From NCBI RefSeq assembly GCF_014640435.1, contig NZ_BMGY01000005.1, positions 1-64,000 of the forward strand: DNA of 64,000 nucleotides, written 5' to 3'. Source of the DNA: Hymenobacter frigidus. GTDB lineage: Bacteria > Bacteroidota > Bacteroidia > Cytophagales > Hymenobacteraceae. Of the stretch, positions 17,274 to 26,562 are shown in pieces (the stretch's first letter is position 1; the number at the start of each line of letters is the position of its first letter). The translations under genes and the position numbers were made by a program. The notes below the pieces were generated by a model that saw nothing but the letters and a program-made list of their open reading frames with translations, did no database searches and had not been told where the DNA came from.

Positions 17274-18926
17274 TTAACCGATTTTACGGGCCGTGTTAAT
17301 CACGTTCACGCCATTAAAGCGCGTGGTGGCCGAGCCGTGGCTAACGGCCGAAACCTGGCTGGGCTGGCCTTTGCCATCGAAGAACGAGCCGAACAACCGA
17401 TAGTCCGACTCGTCGCAGATGGCGGCGCAGGAGTTCCAGAATTCCTGGGTGTTGGCCTGGTAAGCCACGTCCTCAATCATGCCCGCAATCTGGCCTTTCT
17501 CGATGGCGTAGAACACCTGCCCGCCGAACTGGAAGTTGTAGCGCTGCTGGTCGATGGAGTAGGAGCCGCGTCCGGCGATGTAAATGCCTTTGTCCACGTT
17601 TTTAATCATCTCGTCCACGCTCAGCTTGGCTTTGCCGGGCTGCAGGCTCACGTTGGGCATGCGCTGAAACTGCACCGAGTCCCAGGAATCGGCGTAGCAG
17701 CACCCGTCCGATTCGGTCTGGCCGACGATGTGCGCCTGGTCGCGGATTTTCTGGTAGTTCACCAGCGTGCCTTCCTTGATGAGGTCCCAGCGCTTGGCTT
17801 TCACGCCTTCGTCGTCGTAGCCCACCGCGCCCAGTGAGCCGGGCTGCAGCTTATCGGCCACAATGTTGACCAGCTTTGAGCCGTAGGGAATATTCTTGGC
17901 CTTCCACTCTAAGGTGGCAAAGCTGGTGCCGGCGTAGTTGGCCTCGTAGCCCAGCACGCGGTCGAGCTCCGTGGGGTGGCCCACACTTTCGTGGATGGTC
18001 AGGCCTAGGTGGTTGGGGTCGAGCACGAGGTCGTACTTGCCGGCCGTCACGGACTTGGCCGTGAGTTTTTCCTTCACCTGCTTGGCGGCTAGGGCGGCAT
18101 CTTCCAGTATATCGTAGGAGTTGCGGTAGCCGATGAGGCCGGTGCCGGCCGCGCCCGGAATCTTGTCGGCGGCTTTGGGCGTGAGGTACTCGTAGCCCAG
18201 GCCCATGGGCGAGCTTAGCGCGTCGCGGCTTCGGAATTTGCCCGTGGTCCGGTCGATGGCCGTGACCGAAAACGTGGGCCAGATGCGGTGCACGTCCTGG
18301 TCGATGTACGAGCCGTCGGTGCTGGCAAAGTACTTCTGCTCATTGATTTGGAACAGCGAAGAATTGACGAAGCTCGCGCCGTTGTCCGTCGCCTTGGCGT
18401 TGGCGGCCAGCAGCAGCTCCACCTTCTGGGCCACGGGCACCTCGAAGGAATTCTGTTGAATGGGCGTTTTCCAGCTCACCTCGCCAAAGCCTTTTTGCGG
18501 GGCCAGCTGCACCTTTTCCTTCTGCACCTTCGCGTTGGCTTTGGCGATGGCCACGGCCAACTGGGCGGCTTTGGCCAGGCCGGCTTCGGTCACGGTGTTG
18601 GTGGCGGCAAAGCCCCAGGTGCCATTGGCCAGCACCCGCACGCCGGCCCCAAAACTCTCGCCGCTGGCAATGTTTTGCACCTGCTTTTCGCGGGTGAAAA
18701 TGCTTTGGTTGAGGTAGCGGCCAATGCGGACGTCGGCGTAGCTGGCCCCGGCGCTTTTGGCGGTGTTGAGGGCCGCGTCGGCGAGGCGCTTTTTCTGGGC
18801 GGGGTCGAGGCCGGGTTCCAGCAGGCGGGCCGGGTCAACCAGGGTGCCGCCCAGACTGGGGAAGCCGGGGAGAAAGAGGGCACCGGCGGCCAGGCCAGTG
18901 AGTCCTACAAAGTCGCGTCTTTTCAA
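17274..18926 (-). CDS. TldD-like metallopeptidase, pair 3
   Basis: 550 residues with HESVGH at 312-317 and the leader KRRDFVGLTGLAAGALFLPGFP. The paralogues start with ATG-AAA-AGA at this point; here the codon is TTG (18926-18924) and no ATG or GTG lies upstream in frame before the divergent gene, so a TTG start is the most likely. It is the first gene of the minus-strand run. The 183-base gap to the divergent molybdoenzyme gene must hold its promoter. Confidence 0.9.
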   Translation of the reverse strand: MKRRDFVGLTGLAAGALFLPGFPSLGGTLVDPARLLEPGLDPAQKKRLADAALNTAKSAGASYADVRIGRYLNQSIFTREKQVQNIASGESFGAGVRVLANGTWGFAATNTVTEAGLAKAAQLAVAIAKANAKVQKEKVQLAPQKGFGEVSWKTPIQQNSFEVPVAQKVELLLAANAKATDNGASFVNSSLFQINEQKYFASTDGSYIDQDVHRIWPTFSVTAIDRTTGKFRSRDALSSPMGLGYEYLTPKAADKIPGAAGTGLIGYRNSYDILEDAALAAKQVKEKLTAKSVTAGKYDLVLDPNHLGLTIHESVGHPTELDRVLGYEANYAGTSFATLEWKAKNIPYGSKLVNIVADKLQPGSLGAVGYDDEGVKAKRWDLIKEGTLVNYQKIRDQAHIVGQTESDGCCYADSWDSVQFQRMPNVSLQPGKAKLSVDEMIKNVDKGIYIAGRGSYSIDQQRYNFQFGGQVFYAIEKGQIAGMIEDVAYQANTQEFWNSCAAICDESDYRLFGSFFDGKGQPSQVSAVSHGSATTRFNGVNVINTARKIG

Positions 18927-19007
18927 AGGAATGTAGTTATTCGGGAATAAAACCAGCAGATTCGTAAAGATGGGTACAAATCTTAATTGAACAGACAGGA
19001 GATTGCG

Positions 19008-19019
19008 CGCAACGTTGCG
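19008..19019. promoter_or_regulatory. Perfect 12-bp palindrome between divergent genes (possible operator)
   Basis: CGCAACGTTGCG lies in the intergenic region shared by tldD-like 3 (minus) and the molybdopterin oxidoreductase (plus). A dimeric repressor could control both genes from here; nothing else supports this. Confidence 0.3.
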
Positions 19020-19109
19020 TTAGTCAAATCAAAAAGCTCGACCATGCTGGCCGGTGCAGTTTCCCCGCTACCTTCCCGAGTCCAACCCTTTTCGCACCCA
19101 CTACCCGCT

Positions 19110-21251
19110 ATGCCCGCCGAAACTCACTACCGCGCCTGCAACCTCTGCGAAGCCATTTGCGGCCTCGAAATCAAGCACGAAAACGGCCAGGTCCTGAGCA
19201 TCACCGGCGATGCGCAGGACCCCTTCAGCCGAGGCCATATTTGCCCCAAAGCCGTGGGTCTGAAGGATATTTACGAAGACCCCAACCGCCTGCGCCGCCC
19301 GCTCAAGCGCACGGCTACCGGCTGGGAAGAAATCAGCTGGGACACGGCGCTGGACGAAGTGGCCGCCGGCCTGCGCCAGCAGCGCGCCGCGCACGGCCCG
19401 CACGCCACGGCCTGGTACGCCGGCAACCCCAGCGTGCACAACTCCGGCACGCAGCTGGCCGCGCCCGGCTTCTTGCGGGCACTGGGGTCGCGCAGCTTGT
19501 TCTCGGCCTCCTCCGTCGACCAGCTGCCGCACCACTTCGCCGCTTGGCAGCTCTACGGCCACCCACTGCTGCTGCCCGTGCCCGACCTCGACCGCACCGA
19601 CCACTGGCTGATACTGGGCGGAAACCCGCTGGTTTCCAACGGCAGCCTGATGACCGCGCCTGACGTATCCAACCGCCTGAAAGCCATTCAGGCCCGTGGC
19701 GGCAAGGTGGTCGTCGTCGACCCGCGCCGTACCGAAACCGCCGCCCGCGCCGATGCCCACCACTTCATTCGGCCCGGCACCGACGTGTTTCTGCTGCTGG
19801 CCATGACGCAGGTTTTGTACGCCGAAAACCTGGTCAATCCCGGCCGCCTGGCCGAGTTTACCGATGGGCTCGCGGAGCTGGGCGCGGCCGTGGCCGGGTT
19901 CACGCCCGAGCACGTCAGCGGCATTACCGGGATTGCGCCGGCCGAAATCCGCACGTTGGCGCGGGAGCTGGCCGGGGCCGGGCGCGGCGTGGTATACGGC
20001 CGGGTAGGGGTGTCGGTGCAGGCGTTCGGTGGGCTGTGCCTGTGGCTGATAAATGCCCTGAACCTGCTTACGGGGCACCTGGACGAGCCGGGCGGCTACA
20101 TGTTTGCCACGCCCGCGCTGGACATTCTCGGCAAGCCCGGGCCCTACACGAAATACGACCGGTACCGCAGCCGGGTGCGCCAAGCACCCGAATTCATGGG
20201 GGAACTGCCCGTGGCTTGCCTGGCCGAAGAAATGCTCACGCCCGGCCCCGGCCAGCTCCGCGCCCTGGTCACGAGCTGCGGCAACCCCGTGCTGTCTACC
20301 CCCAACGGCCCGCAGCTGGAAACCGCGCTGGCCGGCCTCGATTTCATGGTGTCAATTGACATTTACCTCAACGAAACCACGCGCCACGCCCACTACATCC
20401 TGCCGCCCGCCACTGGTTTGGAAACCGCGCACTACGACGTGAGCTTTCATGCCCTGGCCATTCGCAACACCAGCCGCTACTCCGAGCCGCTGTTCGACAA
20501 AGGCCCGGCGGCGCGCTACGATTGGGAGATTTTCGAAGAGCTGCGCCTGCGCCTCGAAGCCGGCGATGCTGCCGCCGCCACCATCGCGCCGCCCCTGGAA
20601 AACCCCGAAGCCAAGCTGGACCTGGGCCTGCGCTACGGAGCCTACGGGCGTGCCGGCCTCTCGCTGGAGAAGCTGCGCGCGAATCCCCACGGCATCGACC
20701 TCGGCCCGCTGCTTCCGCGCCTGCCCGCCAGCCTGCGCACGGCTACTCAACGCATCAACCTGGCCGCCCCGCTTTTTCTCGCCGACCTGGGCCGGGCCCG
20801 CCGCGTTCTCGCCGCCGGGCCCCCGGTAGCGGAGGGCCAGCTATTGCTCATCAGTCGCCGGGAGCTGCGCTCGAATAACTCGTGGATGCACAACCTGCCC
20901 CGCCTCATCAAAGGCCGCAACCGCTGCACCCTGCACATCAATCCCGCTGATGCCGCCGCCCACCAACTCGCCGATGGCCAGCCGGTGCGCATCCGCTCCC
21001 GCGTGGGAGCCGTGGAGCTGCCCGTGGAAATTACGGCCACCGTCATGCCGGGCGTGGTTTGCCTGCCGCACGGCTACGGCCACCACCGCCCCGGCACGCG
21101 CCAGGACGTAGCCCAGGCCCATGCTGGCGTCAGCATCAACGACCTGACGGACGACAGCCGGCTGGATGAGCTGACCGGCAATGCCGCGCTGTCGGGCGTG
21201 CCGGTTTGGCTGGAAAAACCGGGAATCGGTGATAATCAAACTTCTGAATGA
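19110..21251 (+). CDS. Molybdopterin oxidoreductase (DMSO reductase superfamily)
   Basis: 713 residues. N-terminal [4Fe-4S] ligands C10, C13, C17 and C45 (CNLCEAIC, HICPKAVGLKD), then the molybdopterin domains (GGNPLVSNGSLM, YGRVGVSVQAFGGLC) and a C-terminal dinucleotide-binding barrel (INPADAAAHQLADGQPVRIRS). It resembles the FdhF/NapA-like anaerobic dehydrogenases, but no electron-transfer subunit, membrane anchor or chaperone is encoded nearby. Substrate unassigned. No Tat signal, so probably cytoplasmic. The start at 19110 places the cysteine motif at the usual distance from the N-terminus; the longer ORF start (18987) adds a non-homologous segment. Confidence 0.88.
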   Translation: MPAETHYRACNLCEAICGLEIKHENGQVLSITGDAQDPFSRGHICPKAVGLKDIYEDPNRLRRPLKRTATGWEEISWDTALDEVAAGLRQQRAAHGPHATAWYAGNPSVHNSGTQLAAPGFLRALGSRSLFSASSVDQLPHHFAAWQLYGHPLLLPVPDLDRTDHWLILGGNPLVSNGSLMTAPDVSNRLKAIQARGGKVVVVDPRRTETAARADAHHFIRPGTDVFLLLAMTQVLYAENLVNPGRLAEFTDGLAELGAAVAGFTPEHVSGITGIAPAEIRTLARELAGAGRGVVYGRVGVSVQAFGGLCLWLINALNLLTGHLDEPGGYMFATPALDILGKPGPYTKYDRYRSRVRQAPEFMGELPVACLAEEMLTPGPGQLRALVTSCGNPVLSTPNGPQLETALAGLDFMVSIDIYLNETTRHAHYILPPATGLETAHYDVSFHALAIRNTSRYSEPLFDKGPAARYDWEIFEELRLRLEAGDAAAATIAPPLENPEAKLDLGLRYGAYGRAGLSLEKLRANPHGIDLGPLLPRLPASLRTATQRINLAAPLFLADLGRARRVLAAGPPVAEGQLLLISRRELRSNNSWMHNLPRLIKGRNRCTLHINPADAAAHQLADGQPVRIRSRVGAVELPVEITATVMPGVVCLPHGYGHHRPGTRQDVAQAHAGVSINDLTDDSRLDELTGNAALSGVPVWLEKPGIGDNQTSE

Positions 21252-21290
21252 AAACCTGATATTCAACAGGTTACCGGTTTGGGGTCGTCC

Positions 21291-22097
21291 TTAGTGCGAC
21301 GGCCGCCAGCTGATGGTCATGCCGGGGGTACCGTTGCCAAAATACGCCGGGGACATGCCCACGTCGCGCCCGATGGGCTTGCGGCCCCAGCGGTTGCGGT
21401 GGCTGAGGTAGGCCAGGTGGGCCGATAAAATGCCGAAGCCCGCGCCGGCCACTACGTCGCTCTGCCAGTGCTTGTCGTTAATCATCCGCAGGGCCGCCAC
21501 GCTGGTCGCAATGGTGTAGGCGCCCACGCCGTACCACTGGCTTTTGTCCCGAAACTCGGTGTGGACGATGCTGGCCGCCAGAAACGCCTGCGCCGTGTGG
21601 CCCGAGGGAAACGACAGGGCATCGGAGCCGTTGGGGCGGGTTTCGCCGCTCAGGTATTTCACGGCGTAGGTGGAGGCCAGCATGATGGCCTCGCCTTTGG
21701 CAATGATAAGCAGCGTATTGATGCGGTCATCGCGCGACTCCACGCCGGCTATCGCCACGGCCGCCAGCTCGAAATAAGGGGCAATAATCAGCGTGTTGTC
21801 GAAGCCCGAACTGACCGGCCGAAATTGTTTCTGCGTGAACTCCCTGGCACTTTGGTTGATGCCCGCATTACCCTGGGCAGTGATGGCGCCGTAGGTCAGA
21901 AGCACCGCCGGAATAGCCACGGCCCTGAATACCTTGCTCTTGTACCAGGGCGCTTTCACCAGGGCGGGAATGCCGCCGGGGTTTTCGTATTTTTTGGTGG
22001 TATCGGTTGGGGTCGGCCTCACCTGGGCGTAGGCGGGGCTGAGGCTGCCAGCCAGGACTAGCAAGGCAGCAAAACGGGTAACTAAAAACGTGCGCAT
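21291..22097 (-). CDS. PAP2 family phosphatase, exported
   Basis: 268 residues. Signal peptide MRTFLVTRFAALLVLAGSLSPAYAQ. The three acid phosphatase/PAP2 signatures are present: KYLSGETRP (K-x6-RP), PSGH in SFPSGHTAQAFLA, and RMINDKHWQSDVVAG (R-x5-H-x3-D). Family members dephosphorylate lipid phosphates (undecaprenyl-PP, phosphatidate) or other phosphomonoesters at the membrane. The start at 22097 gives the signal peptide; upstream ORF sequence is ignored. Convergent with the molybdoenzyme gene. Confidence 0.88.
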   Translation of the reverse strand: MRTFLVTRFAALLVLAGSLSPAYAQVRPTPTDTTKKYENPGGIPALVKAPWYKSKVFRAVAIPAVLLTYGAITAQGNAGINQSAREFTQKQFRPVSSGFDNTLIIAPYFELAAVAIAGVESRDDRINTLLIIAKGEAIMLASTYAVKYLSGETRPNGSDALSFPSGHTAQAFLAASIVHTEFRDKSQWYGVGAYTIATSVAALRMINDKHWQSDVVAGAGFGILSAHLAYLSHRNRWGRKPIGRDVGMSPAYFGNGTPGMTISWRPSH

Positions 22098-22262
22098 GAA
22101 AGTACCGGCAGTGGGCGATGAGGAGTTGAAAAATGAGGGAAGTAGCGTCAGTGCGCGGCAGAAATGCAAACGCGGCGTTAACTCAATCAAAACGCAATAA
22201 CCCGTTGATTTCGAAAATACAAGCAAGTAACCTGGTGCGTCGAAAATAGGTTAGGACCCCGG

Positions 22263-25200
22263 CTAAGCGGCGGCAATTGGAGCATTTGTACCGCGGTAAG
22301 CCAAGCGCAGCAAGCTGGGCAACACCACCAGCAGGAGTGGCAGCGCCAATAGTAGCCCACCAATCACGGCAATGGCCAGGGGCTGGTGCAGCTGCGCGCC
22401 CGCCCCAATGCCCAGCGCCAGCGGCAGTAGCGCCGCAATAGCCGCCAGGGCCGTCATCAGCTTGGGCCGAATTCGGGCCGCGATGGCGTAGCCCACCGCC
22501 TGCTCCACGGGCCGCCCTTCGCCCAGTATTTCGAAGAACTGCTGGAAGGTGAAAATGGCATTCTCACCGATGATGCCGACCACCATAATCAGGCCGGTGT
22601 AGGAGCCCACGTTCAGCGGCGTATCGGTCAGAAACAACGCCAGGCTGCCGCCCGCCGGCCCCAGCACGGCCACCAGCAAAATCAGCCCCGCCGCCTTCAG
22701 GTCCCGGAACAGGAACAGCGCCACCGCAAACACCAGCAGGCAGGCCGCGCCCAAAATGGTGAGCAGCTCCTGAAACGACTGCTGCTGCTCGGCATACGAG
22801 CCGCCGTATTGGATGAAATAGCCGGGCGGCAGCGGCACTTCCTGGGCCAGCTTCTGGCGGATTTCGCTCATGGCCCCGCCCAGGTCGCGGCCGTCGAGGC
22901 GGGCCGTCACGGCCGTCATGGCTTGCAGGTTTTCCCGTTCCAGCTCGGCGTCGCCGGTGCTCACCGTCACGGTGGCCAGCTCGTCGAGGCGGCGGCGCTG
23001 GCCGTTGGGTAGGAAAATAGGTTGGGCCCGCAACTGGGTGAGCGTGGCCTGGGCGGCGTTGGGGTAGCGCATCCGGATGTTCAGCAGCTGTTCGCCTTCG
23101 AGCACCGAACCGGCGGTGGTGCCGGCCAGTTGGGTTTGGAGCTGGGTCTGAAAATCGGTGGCGGTGAGGCCGTACTGGGCCAGCCGGCGCGGGTCGGGCC
23201 GCACCCCCACGGCAGGGCCCATGCGCACAATGCCGTCGAACACATCGGCCGTGCCGGCCACTTTTTCCACCACCGCGGTCACTTGGTTGGCCAGGGCGTA
23301 GCGTTTGGTCGCATCGGGACCAAATACCTTGATTTCGATGGGCTGCACGGTGCTCATCAGGTCGCCGAGCATGTCGCCGATAACCTGGCCGAAGTCGATG
23401 GTGAGCGCCGGCTGGGTGGCTTCAATGCGCTGGCGGATATCAGAAATTACGTCCTCGGTGCTGCGCTCGCGGTCGGTTTTCAGCCGAATGAGGTAGTCGC
23501 CGCTGTTGGGCTCGGTTATGAAAAAACCCATCTGGGTGCCGGTGCGCCGCGAATAGCTGGCTACTTCCGGGACTTTCACGATGAGCTTTTCGGCCTGGCG
23601 CAGCATCCGGTCGGTTTCTTCCAGGCTGGTGCCGGGGGGCGAGTTGTAGTCGAGCACGATGGCCCCTTCGTCCATATCGGGCAGGAAGCCGGTGGCCAGG
23701 CGCGGAATGATGAGCACCATGCTGCCAATGAGCACCAGAATGCCGATGATGGAGTAGGCCGGGTGGCGGATGACGGCCCGCACCCAGGGGATTTCGTGGT
23801 GGGCGGGTTTGTCGCCCACCATGTCAACCTCACCCCCTGACCCCCTCTCCAAAAAAGAGGGGGCACCGGTTTTCCCTTCTGTGGAATTGTTCGGCTCCCC
23901 CTCTTTTTTGGAGAGGGGGCTGGGGGGTGAGGTTGCGCCGGTGGGCGATTTCTTCCGCCGACTCAACAGCAGATAAATAACCGGCAGCCCCAGCCAGGCT
24001 ACAAAAAACGAGCACACCAGCGCCACTACCATCGTGGTAGCCAGTACCTTGAAATATGCCCCCGCCACGCCGCCCAGCAGCGCAAACGGCAGAAAAATCA
24101 CAATCGTACTTAATGATGACCCAATAAGCGCCGGCAGCAAGTGGCCCACCGAGCGACGCACCACCTCACCGGGCGAGGCCTCGGGGTGTTCTTCGCCCAC
24201 GCGGTGCAGCTGCTCCACCATCACCACGGCGTCGTCAATCATGAGGCCGATGGCCGCGGCGATGGCCCCCAGCGTCATGATGTTGAAGGAGTAGCCCAGC
24301 CCGAAATAGAGCACCGCGATGGTGAGCGCCAGCGCCACCGGAATTGCTCCCAGAATGGTAAGCGTGGCTCGCACCGAGCGCAGAAACAACGCCGTGACCA
24401 CCAGTGCCAGCGCCAGCCCAATCCACAGCGCATCTTCTACCGACCGCACCACTTCGGACACAAAATCGGCCTGGTCATAATAAGGAGCCAGGCGCACGCC
24501 GCGCGGCAGGCCGGCCCGCAGCGCGGCCACCTTGGCCCGCACGCCGTCGGAAACGAGCACCACGTTGGCATCGGGCTGGCGCAGGATGGAGATGAGCACG
24601 GCATCGGAGCCGTTGGCGTTGATGCGGGTGTACTCGGGCTGCTCGCCCAGGGCCACGGTGGCCACGTCGGCGAGGCGCACGATGCGGCGGCCGTCGTTGC
24701 GGAGCACGATGTTCTCAAGGTCCTCCTTTTGCAGAATCGTGGCATCCGTCACCGTCAGGTAGAGGCGGCGGTAGTCGCTGAGGTAGCCGTTACTCTGCAC
24801 GAAATTGGTGGCGGAGAGGGCTTTGGTGATGTCGTCGGGGCCGAGGGCGAGGGCCGCCAGCTGGTCGGGCAGCAGCTGCACCTGGTATTCCTTGGTGCGC
24901 CCGCCCTGGATTTGCACCGACGACACGCCATCGACCTGCGACAAAAACGGCTTGATGGTGTACAGCGCCAGCTTGCGCAATTCCAGGGCGGAGCGGCCGG
25001 GGGCTTCCAGCGTGTAGCCCATCACCGGCAGAATGGCCGGGTTCATGCGTTCCACCGTGATTTGCACGTTGGGCGGCAGGTCGGCCCGAATCTGGTTCAG
25101 GCGCGATTCAATCAGGGTTTGGCTGGTGGCCACATTCACGCCCCAGTCCAGAAACGCGGAGATTTCGCAGGAGCCCCGGCTGGTGGTCGAGCGCAGCAGT

Positions 25201-25430
25201 TTCAGCCCCGGCACCCGCTTAATGGCATCTTCCATGGGCTTAGTCACGGTCACCATCATGCGGTCGACGGGCTCCAGGCCGTTTTCGGCAATCACCTTCA
25301 CCTTCGGAAACGTCACCTCTGGAAACAGGGCCACGTTGATGCGCCGGTAGGCCACCGTGCCTAAGGCCAGGGCCAGGGCCAGCAGCACCGCAATGGGCGC
25401 TTTGTAGGCTTGAAAAAGGGAGGGACGCAT
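22263..25430 (-). CDS. RND efflux permease with in-frame palindrome insertion
   Basis: 1055 residues, full-length AcrB/MexB-like inner-membrane proton antiporter: TM1 near the N-terminus, two large periplasmic loops, and the TM4 acidic pair in AAAIGLMIDDAVVMVEQ. Third gene of a TolC-adaptor-permease operon. Between the end of the TM1-6 half (VIYLLLSRRKK) and the next block (PWVRAVIRHPAYSIIGILV) there is an extra hydrophilic stretch at about residues 499-535 (TSPPSPLSKKEGEPNNSTEG...FLERGSGGEVD) encoded entirely by a family E palindrome. The frame is kept, so the protein may still work with a lengthened cytoplasmic loop. Substrate unknown; the TM4 motif is not the typical metal-efflux form. Confidence 0.92.
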   Translation of the reverse strand: MRPSLFQAYKAPIAVLLALALALGTVAYRRINVALFPEVTFPKVKVIAENGLEPVDRMMVTVTKPMEDAIKRVPGLKLLRSTTSRGSCEISAFLDWGVNVATSQTLIESRLNQIRADLPPNVQITVERMNPAILPVMGYTLEAPGRSALELRKLALYTIKPFLSQVDGVSSVQIQGGRTKEYQVQLLPDQLAALALGPDDITKALSATNFVQSNGYLSDYRRLYLTVTDATILQKEDLENIVLRNDGRRIVRLADVATVALGEQPEYTRINANGSDAVLISILRQPDANVVLVSDGVRAKVAALRAGLPRGVRLAPYYDQADFVSEVVRSVEDALWIGLALALVVTALFLRSVRATLTILGAIPVALALTIAVLYFGLGYSFNIMTLGAIAAAIGLMIDDAVVMVEQLHRVGEEHPEASPGEVVRRSVGHLLPALIGSSLSTIVIFLPFALLGGVAGAYFKVLATTMVVALVCSFFVAWLGLPVIYLLLSRRKKSPTGATSPPSPLSKKEGEPNNSTEGKTGAPSFLERGSGGEVDMVGDKPAHHEIPWVRAVIRHPAYSIIGILVLIGSMVLIIPRLATGFLPDMDEGAIVLDYNSPPGTSLEETDRMLRQAEKLIVKVPEVASYSRRTGTQMGFFITEPNSGDYLIRLKTDRERSTEDVISDIRQRIEATQPALTIDFGQVIGDMLGDLMSTVQPIEIKVFGPDATKRYALANQVTAVVEKVAGTADVFDGIVRMGPAVGVRPDPRRLAQYGLTATDFQTQLQTQLAGTTAGSVLEGEQLLNIRMRYPNAAQATLTQLRAQPIFLPNGQRRRLDELATVTVSTGDAELERENLQAMTAVTARLDGRDLGGAMSEIRQKLAQEVPLPPGYFIQYGGSYAEQQQSFQELLTILGAACLLVFAVALFLFRDLKAAGLILLVAVLGPAGGSLALFLTDTPLNVGSYTGLIMVVGIIGENAIFTFQQFFEILGEGRPVEQAVGYAIAARIRPKLMTALAAIAALLPLALGIGAGAQLHQPLAIAVIGGLLLALPLLLVVLPSLLRLAYRGTNAPIAAA
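23826..23934. repeat. Palindromic element, family E (copy 2, inside RND permease CDS)
   Basis: Arms AACCTCACCCCCTGACCCCC and inverse GGGGGCTGGGGGGTGAGGTT, with inner CTCTCC(A/T)-run arms. Same family as the intergenic copy at 9288-9408, but here fully within an open reading frame. Confidence 0.97.
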
Positions 25431-25453
25431 AAACTAATTGAAGCAAAATTTCA

Positions 25454-25547
25454 CGCAGGGTCCCGCAGTGTCAAATCGCGGTGTTGCGCGGTGTCGTTCA
25501 GCGGTTCACTGCGGGACCCTGCGATTTTAACACCGCGGGACCCTGCG
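25454..25547. repeat. Palindromic element, family D (three-armed)
   Basis: CGCAGGGTCCCGCAGTG and its perfect 17-base inverse CACTGCGGGACCCTGCG, then a third partial copy CCGCGGGACCCTGCG. It lies between the adaptor and permease genes of the efflux operon. Confidence 0.9.
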
Positions 25548-25568
25548 AGAAAGCTTAACAAAAGGGTA

Positions 25569-26513
25569 TTATCGGTTCACCTTCACGGCGGCAGTGTCAT
25601 CGAGCCCGAAGTTGCCGCTGAACAGAACTTTGTCGGCGGCCGAAAAGTGGGGCTGTTTGATTTCGATGCGGTCTTTTTCCTCCTTGCCCACCGTCACCGG
25701 CACCTTCACGGCGGTGGAGTCATTAAGCAGGCGCATGACCCAGAATTCAGTCTGGGTTTCATCCGTCAGCACGGCGCTGCGGGGCAGGGTGCTGGCCAGG
25801 TGCGGCGCGGTGCGGTTGATTTCGACCTGCACCGTCAGGTTTTCGGGTAAATCGGGCACGGGGCCCACGGGCCGGATGGTGTAGCGCTGGGTCTGAATGC
25901 TGACGTCGGCGGTGGGCAGTACCTCGGCCACGCGGCCGGCCAGCTCGCGGCCATCGGGCAGGAAAATGCGGCAGCTTTGGCCGGTGTGCACGTAGCGCAG
26001 TTGCGTCACGGGCACATCGAGGATGAAGCCAAAACGGCTTTTGTCGTAGGTTAGGCCGAGCTGTTCGCCGTCCTGCACGTAATCGCCGGCCAGCTTATCC
26101 ACCGTGGCCAGGATGCCGCTCCGGGCCGATGTTATCCGGATGATGCCGCTGAACCGCAGGCGCGGGTCGCCGGTGAGCTTGTCCAGGTGCAGGGTTTTCG
26201 ACTCTTTGGTTTGAATGGTGAACACCGTTTGGCCGGCGCGCACCAGCTGGCCCACCACGGGCGTGGGCGGCAGCACGTAGCCGGTAGTAGTAGCCCGCAG
26301 CGCGTCTTTAGCCGGGAAGACCGACACCGCGCTCAGGCGCAGCACGTCGGTCAGCGTATCAGTTTGCACGGTGCCAACGGTGACCAGCGCCCGGGGCTTC
26401 ACCACGGCCTCCTCACCGTCGGCAGGCACGGCCGCTTCACCGGCGGGGTCTTTCGGGCTACAGGCGCTGAGGGCCAGAAAGGAAGTGAGAAAGCAAAGGC
26501 GAATAGGAGTCAT
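25569..26513 (-). CDS. RND efflux periplasmic adaptor (membrane fusion lipoprotein)
   Basis: 314 residues. Lipoprotein signal MTPIRLCFLTSFLALSACSPKD with the lipobox Cys at residue 18, a lipoyl/barrel-sandwich region (TTGYVLPPTPVVGQLVRAGQTVF... then SARSGILATVDKLAGDYVQDGEQLG) and a C-terminal beta-barrel and membrane-proximal region. There is no long alpha-hairpin, so it is a short adaptor. It links the TolC-like channel encoded upstream to the RND permease downstream. The start at 26513 (26 codons inside the ORF) is preferred because it gives the lipobox. A family D palindrome separates it from the permease. Confidence 0.88.
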   Translation of the reverse strand: MTPIRLCFLTSFLALSACSPKDPAGEAAVPADGEEAVVKPRALVTVGTVQTDTLTDVLRLSAVSVFPAKDALRATTTGYVLPPTPVVGQLVRAGQTVFTIQTKESKTLHLDKLTGDPRLRFSGIIRITSARSGILATVDKLAGDYVQDGEQLGLTYDKSRFGFILDVPVTQLRYVHTGQSCRIFLPDGRELAGRVAEVLPTADVSIQTQRYTIRPVGPVPDLPENLTVQVEINRTAPHLASTLPRSAVLTDETQTEFWVMRLLNDSTAVKVPVTVGKEEKDRIEIKQPHFSAADKVLFSGNFGLDDTAAVKVNR

Positions 26514-26562
26514 GAAATTGATGAGGAAGGAAAAGCCCGGCGAGTTGCGTACGCATAAAAAA

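Noticed and set aside
7027..19060. Shared 15-mer GCTGGCCGGTGCAGT at 7027-7041 and 19046-19060, possibly a common regulatory site
   Set aside because: One shared 15-mer is expected by chance in GC-rich sequence of this size, and the flanks do not match.
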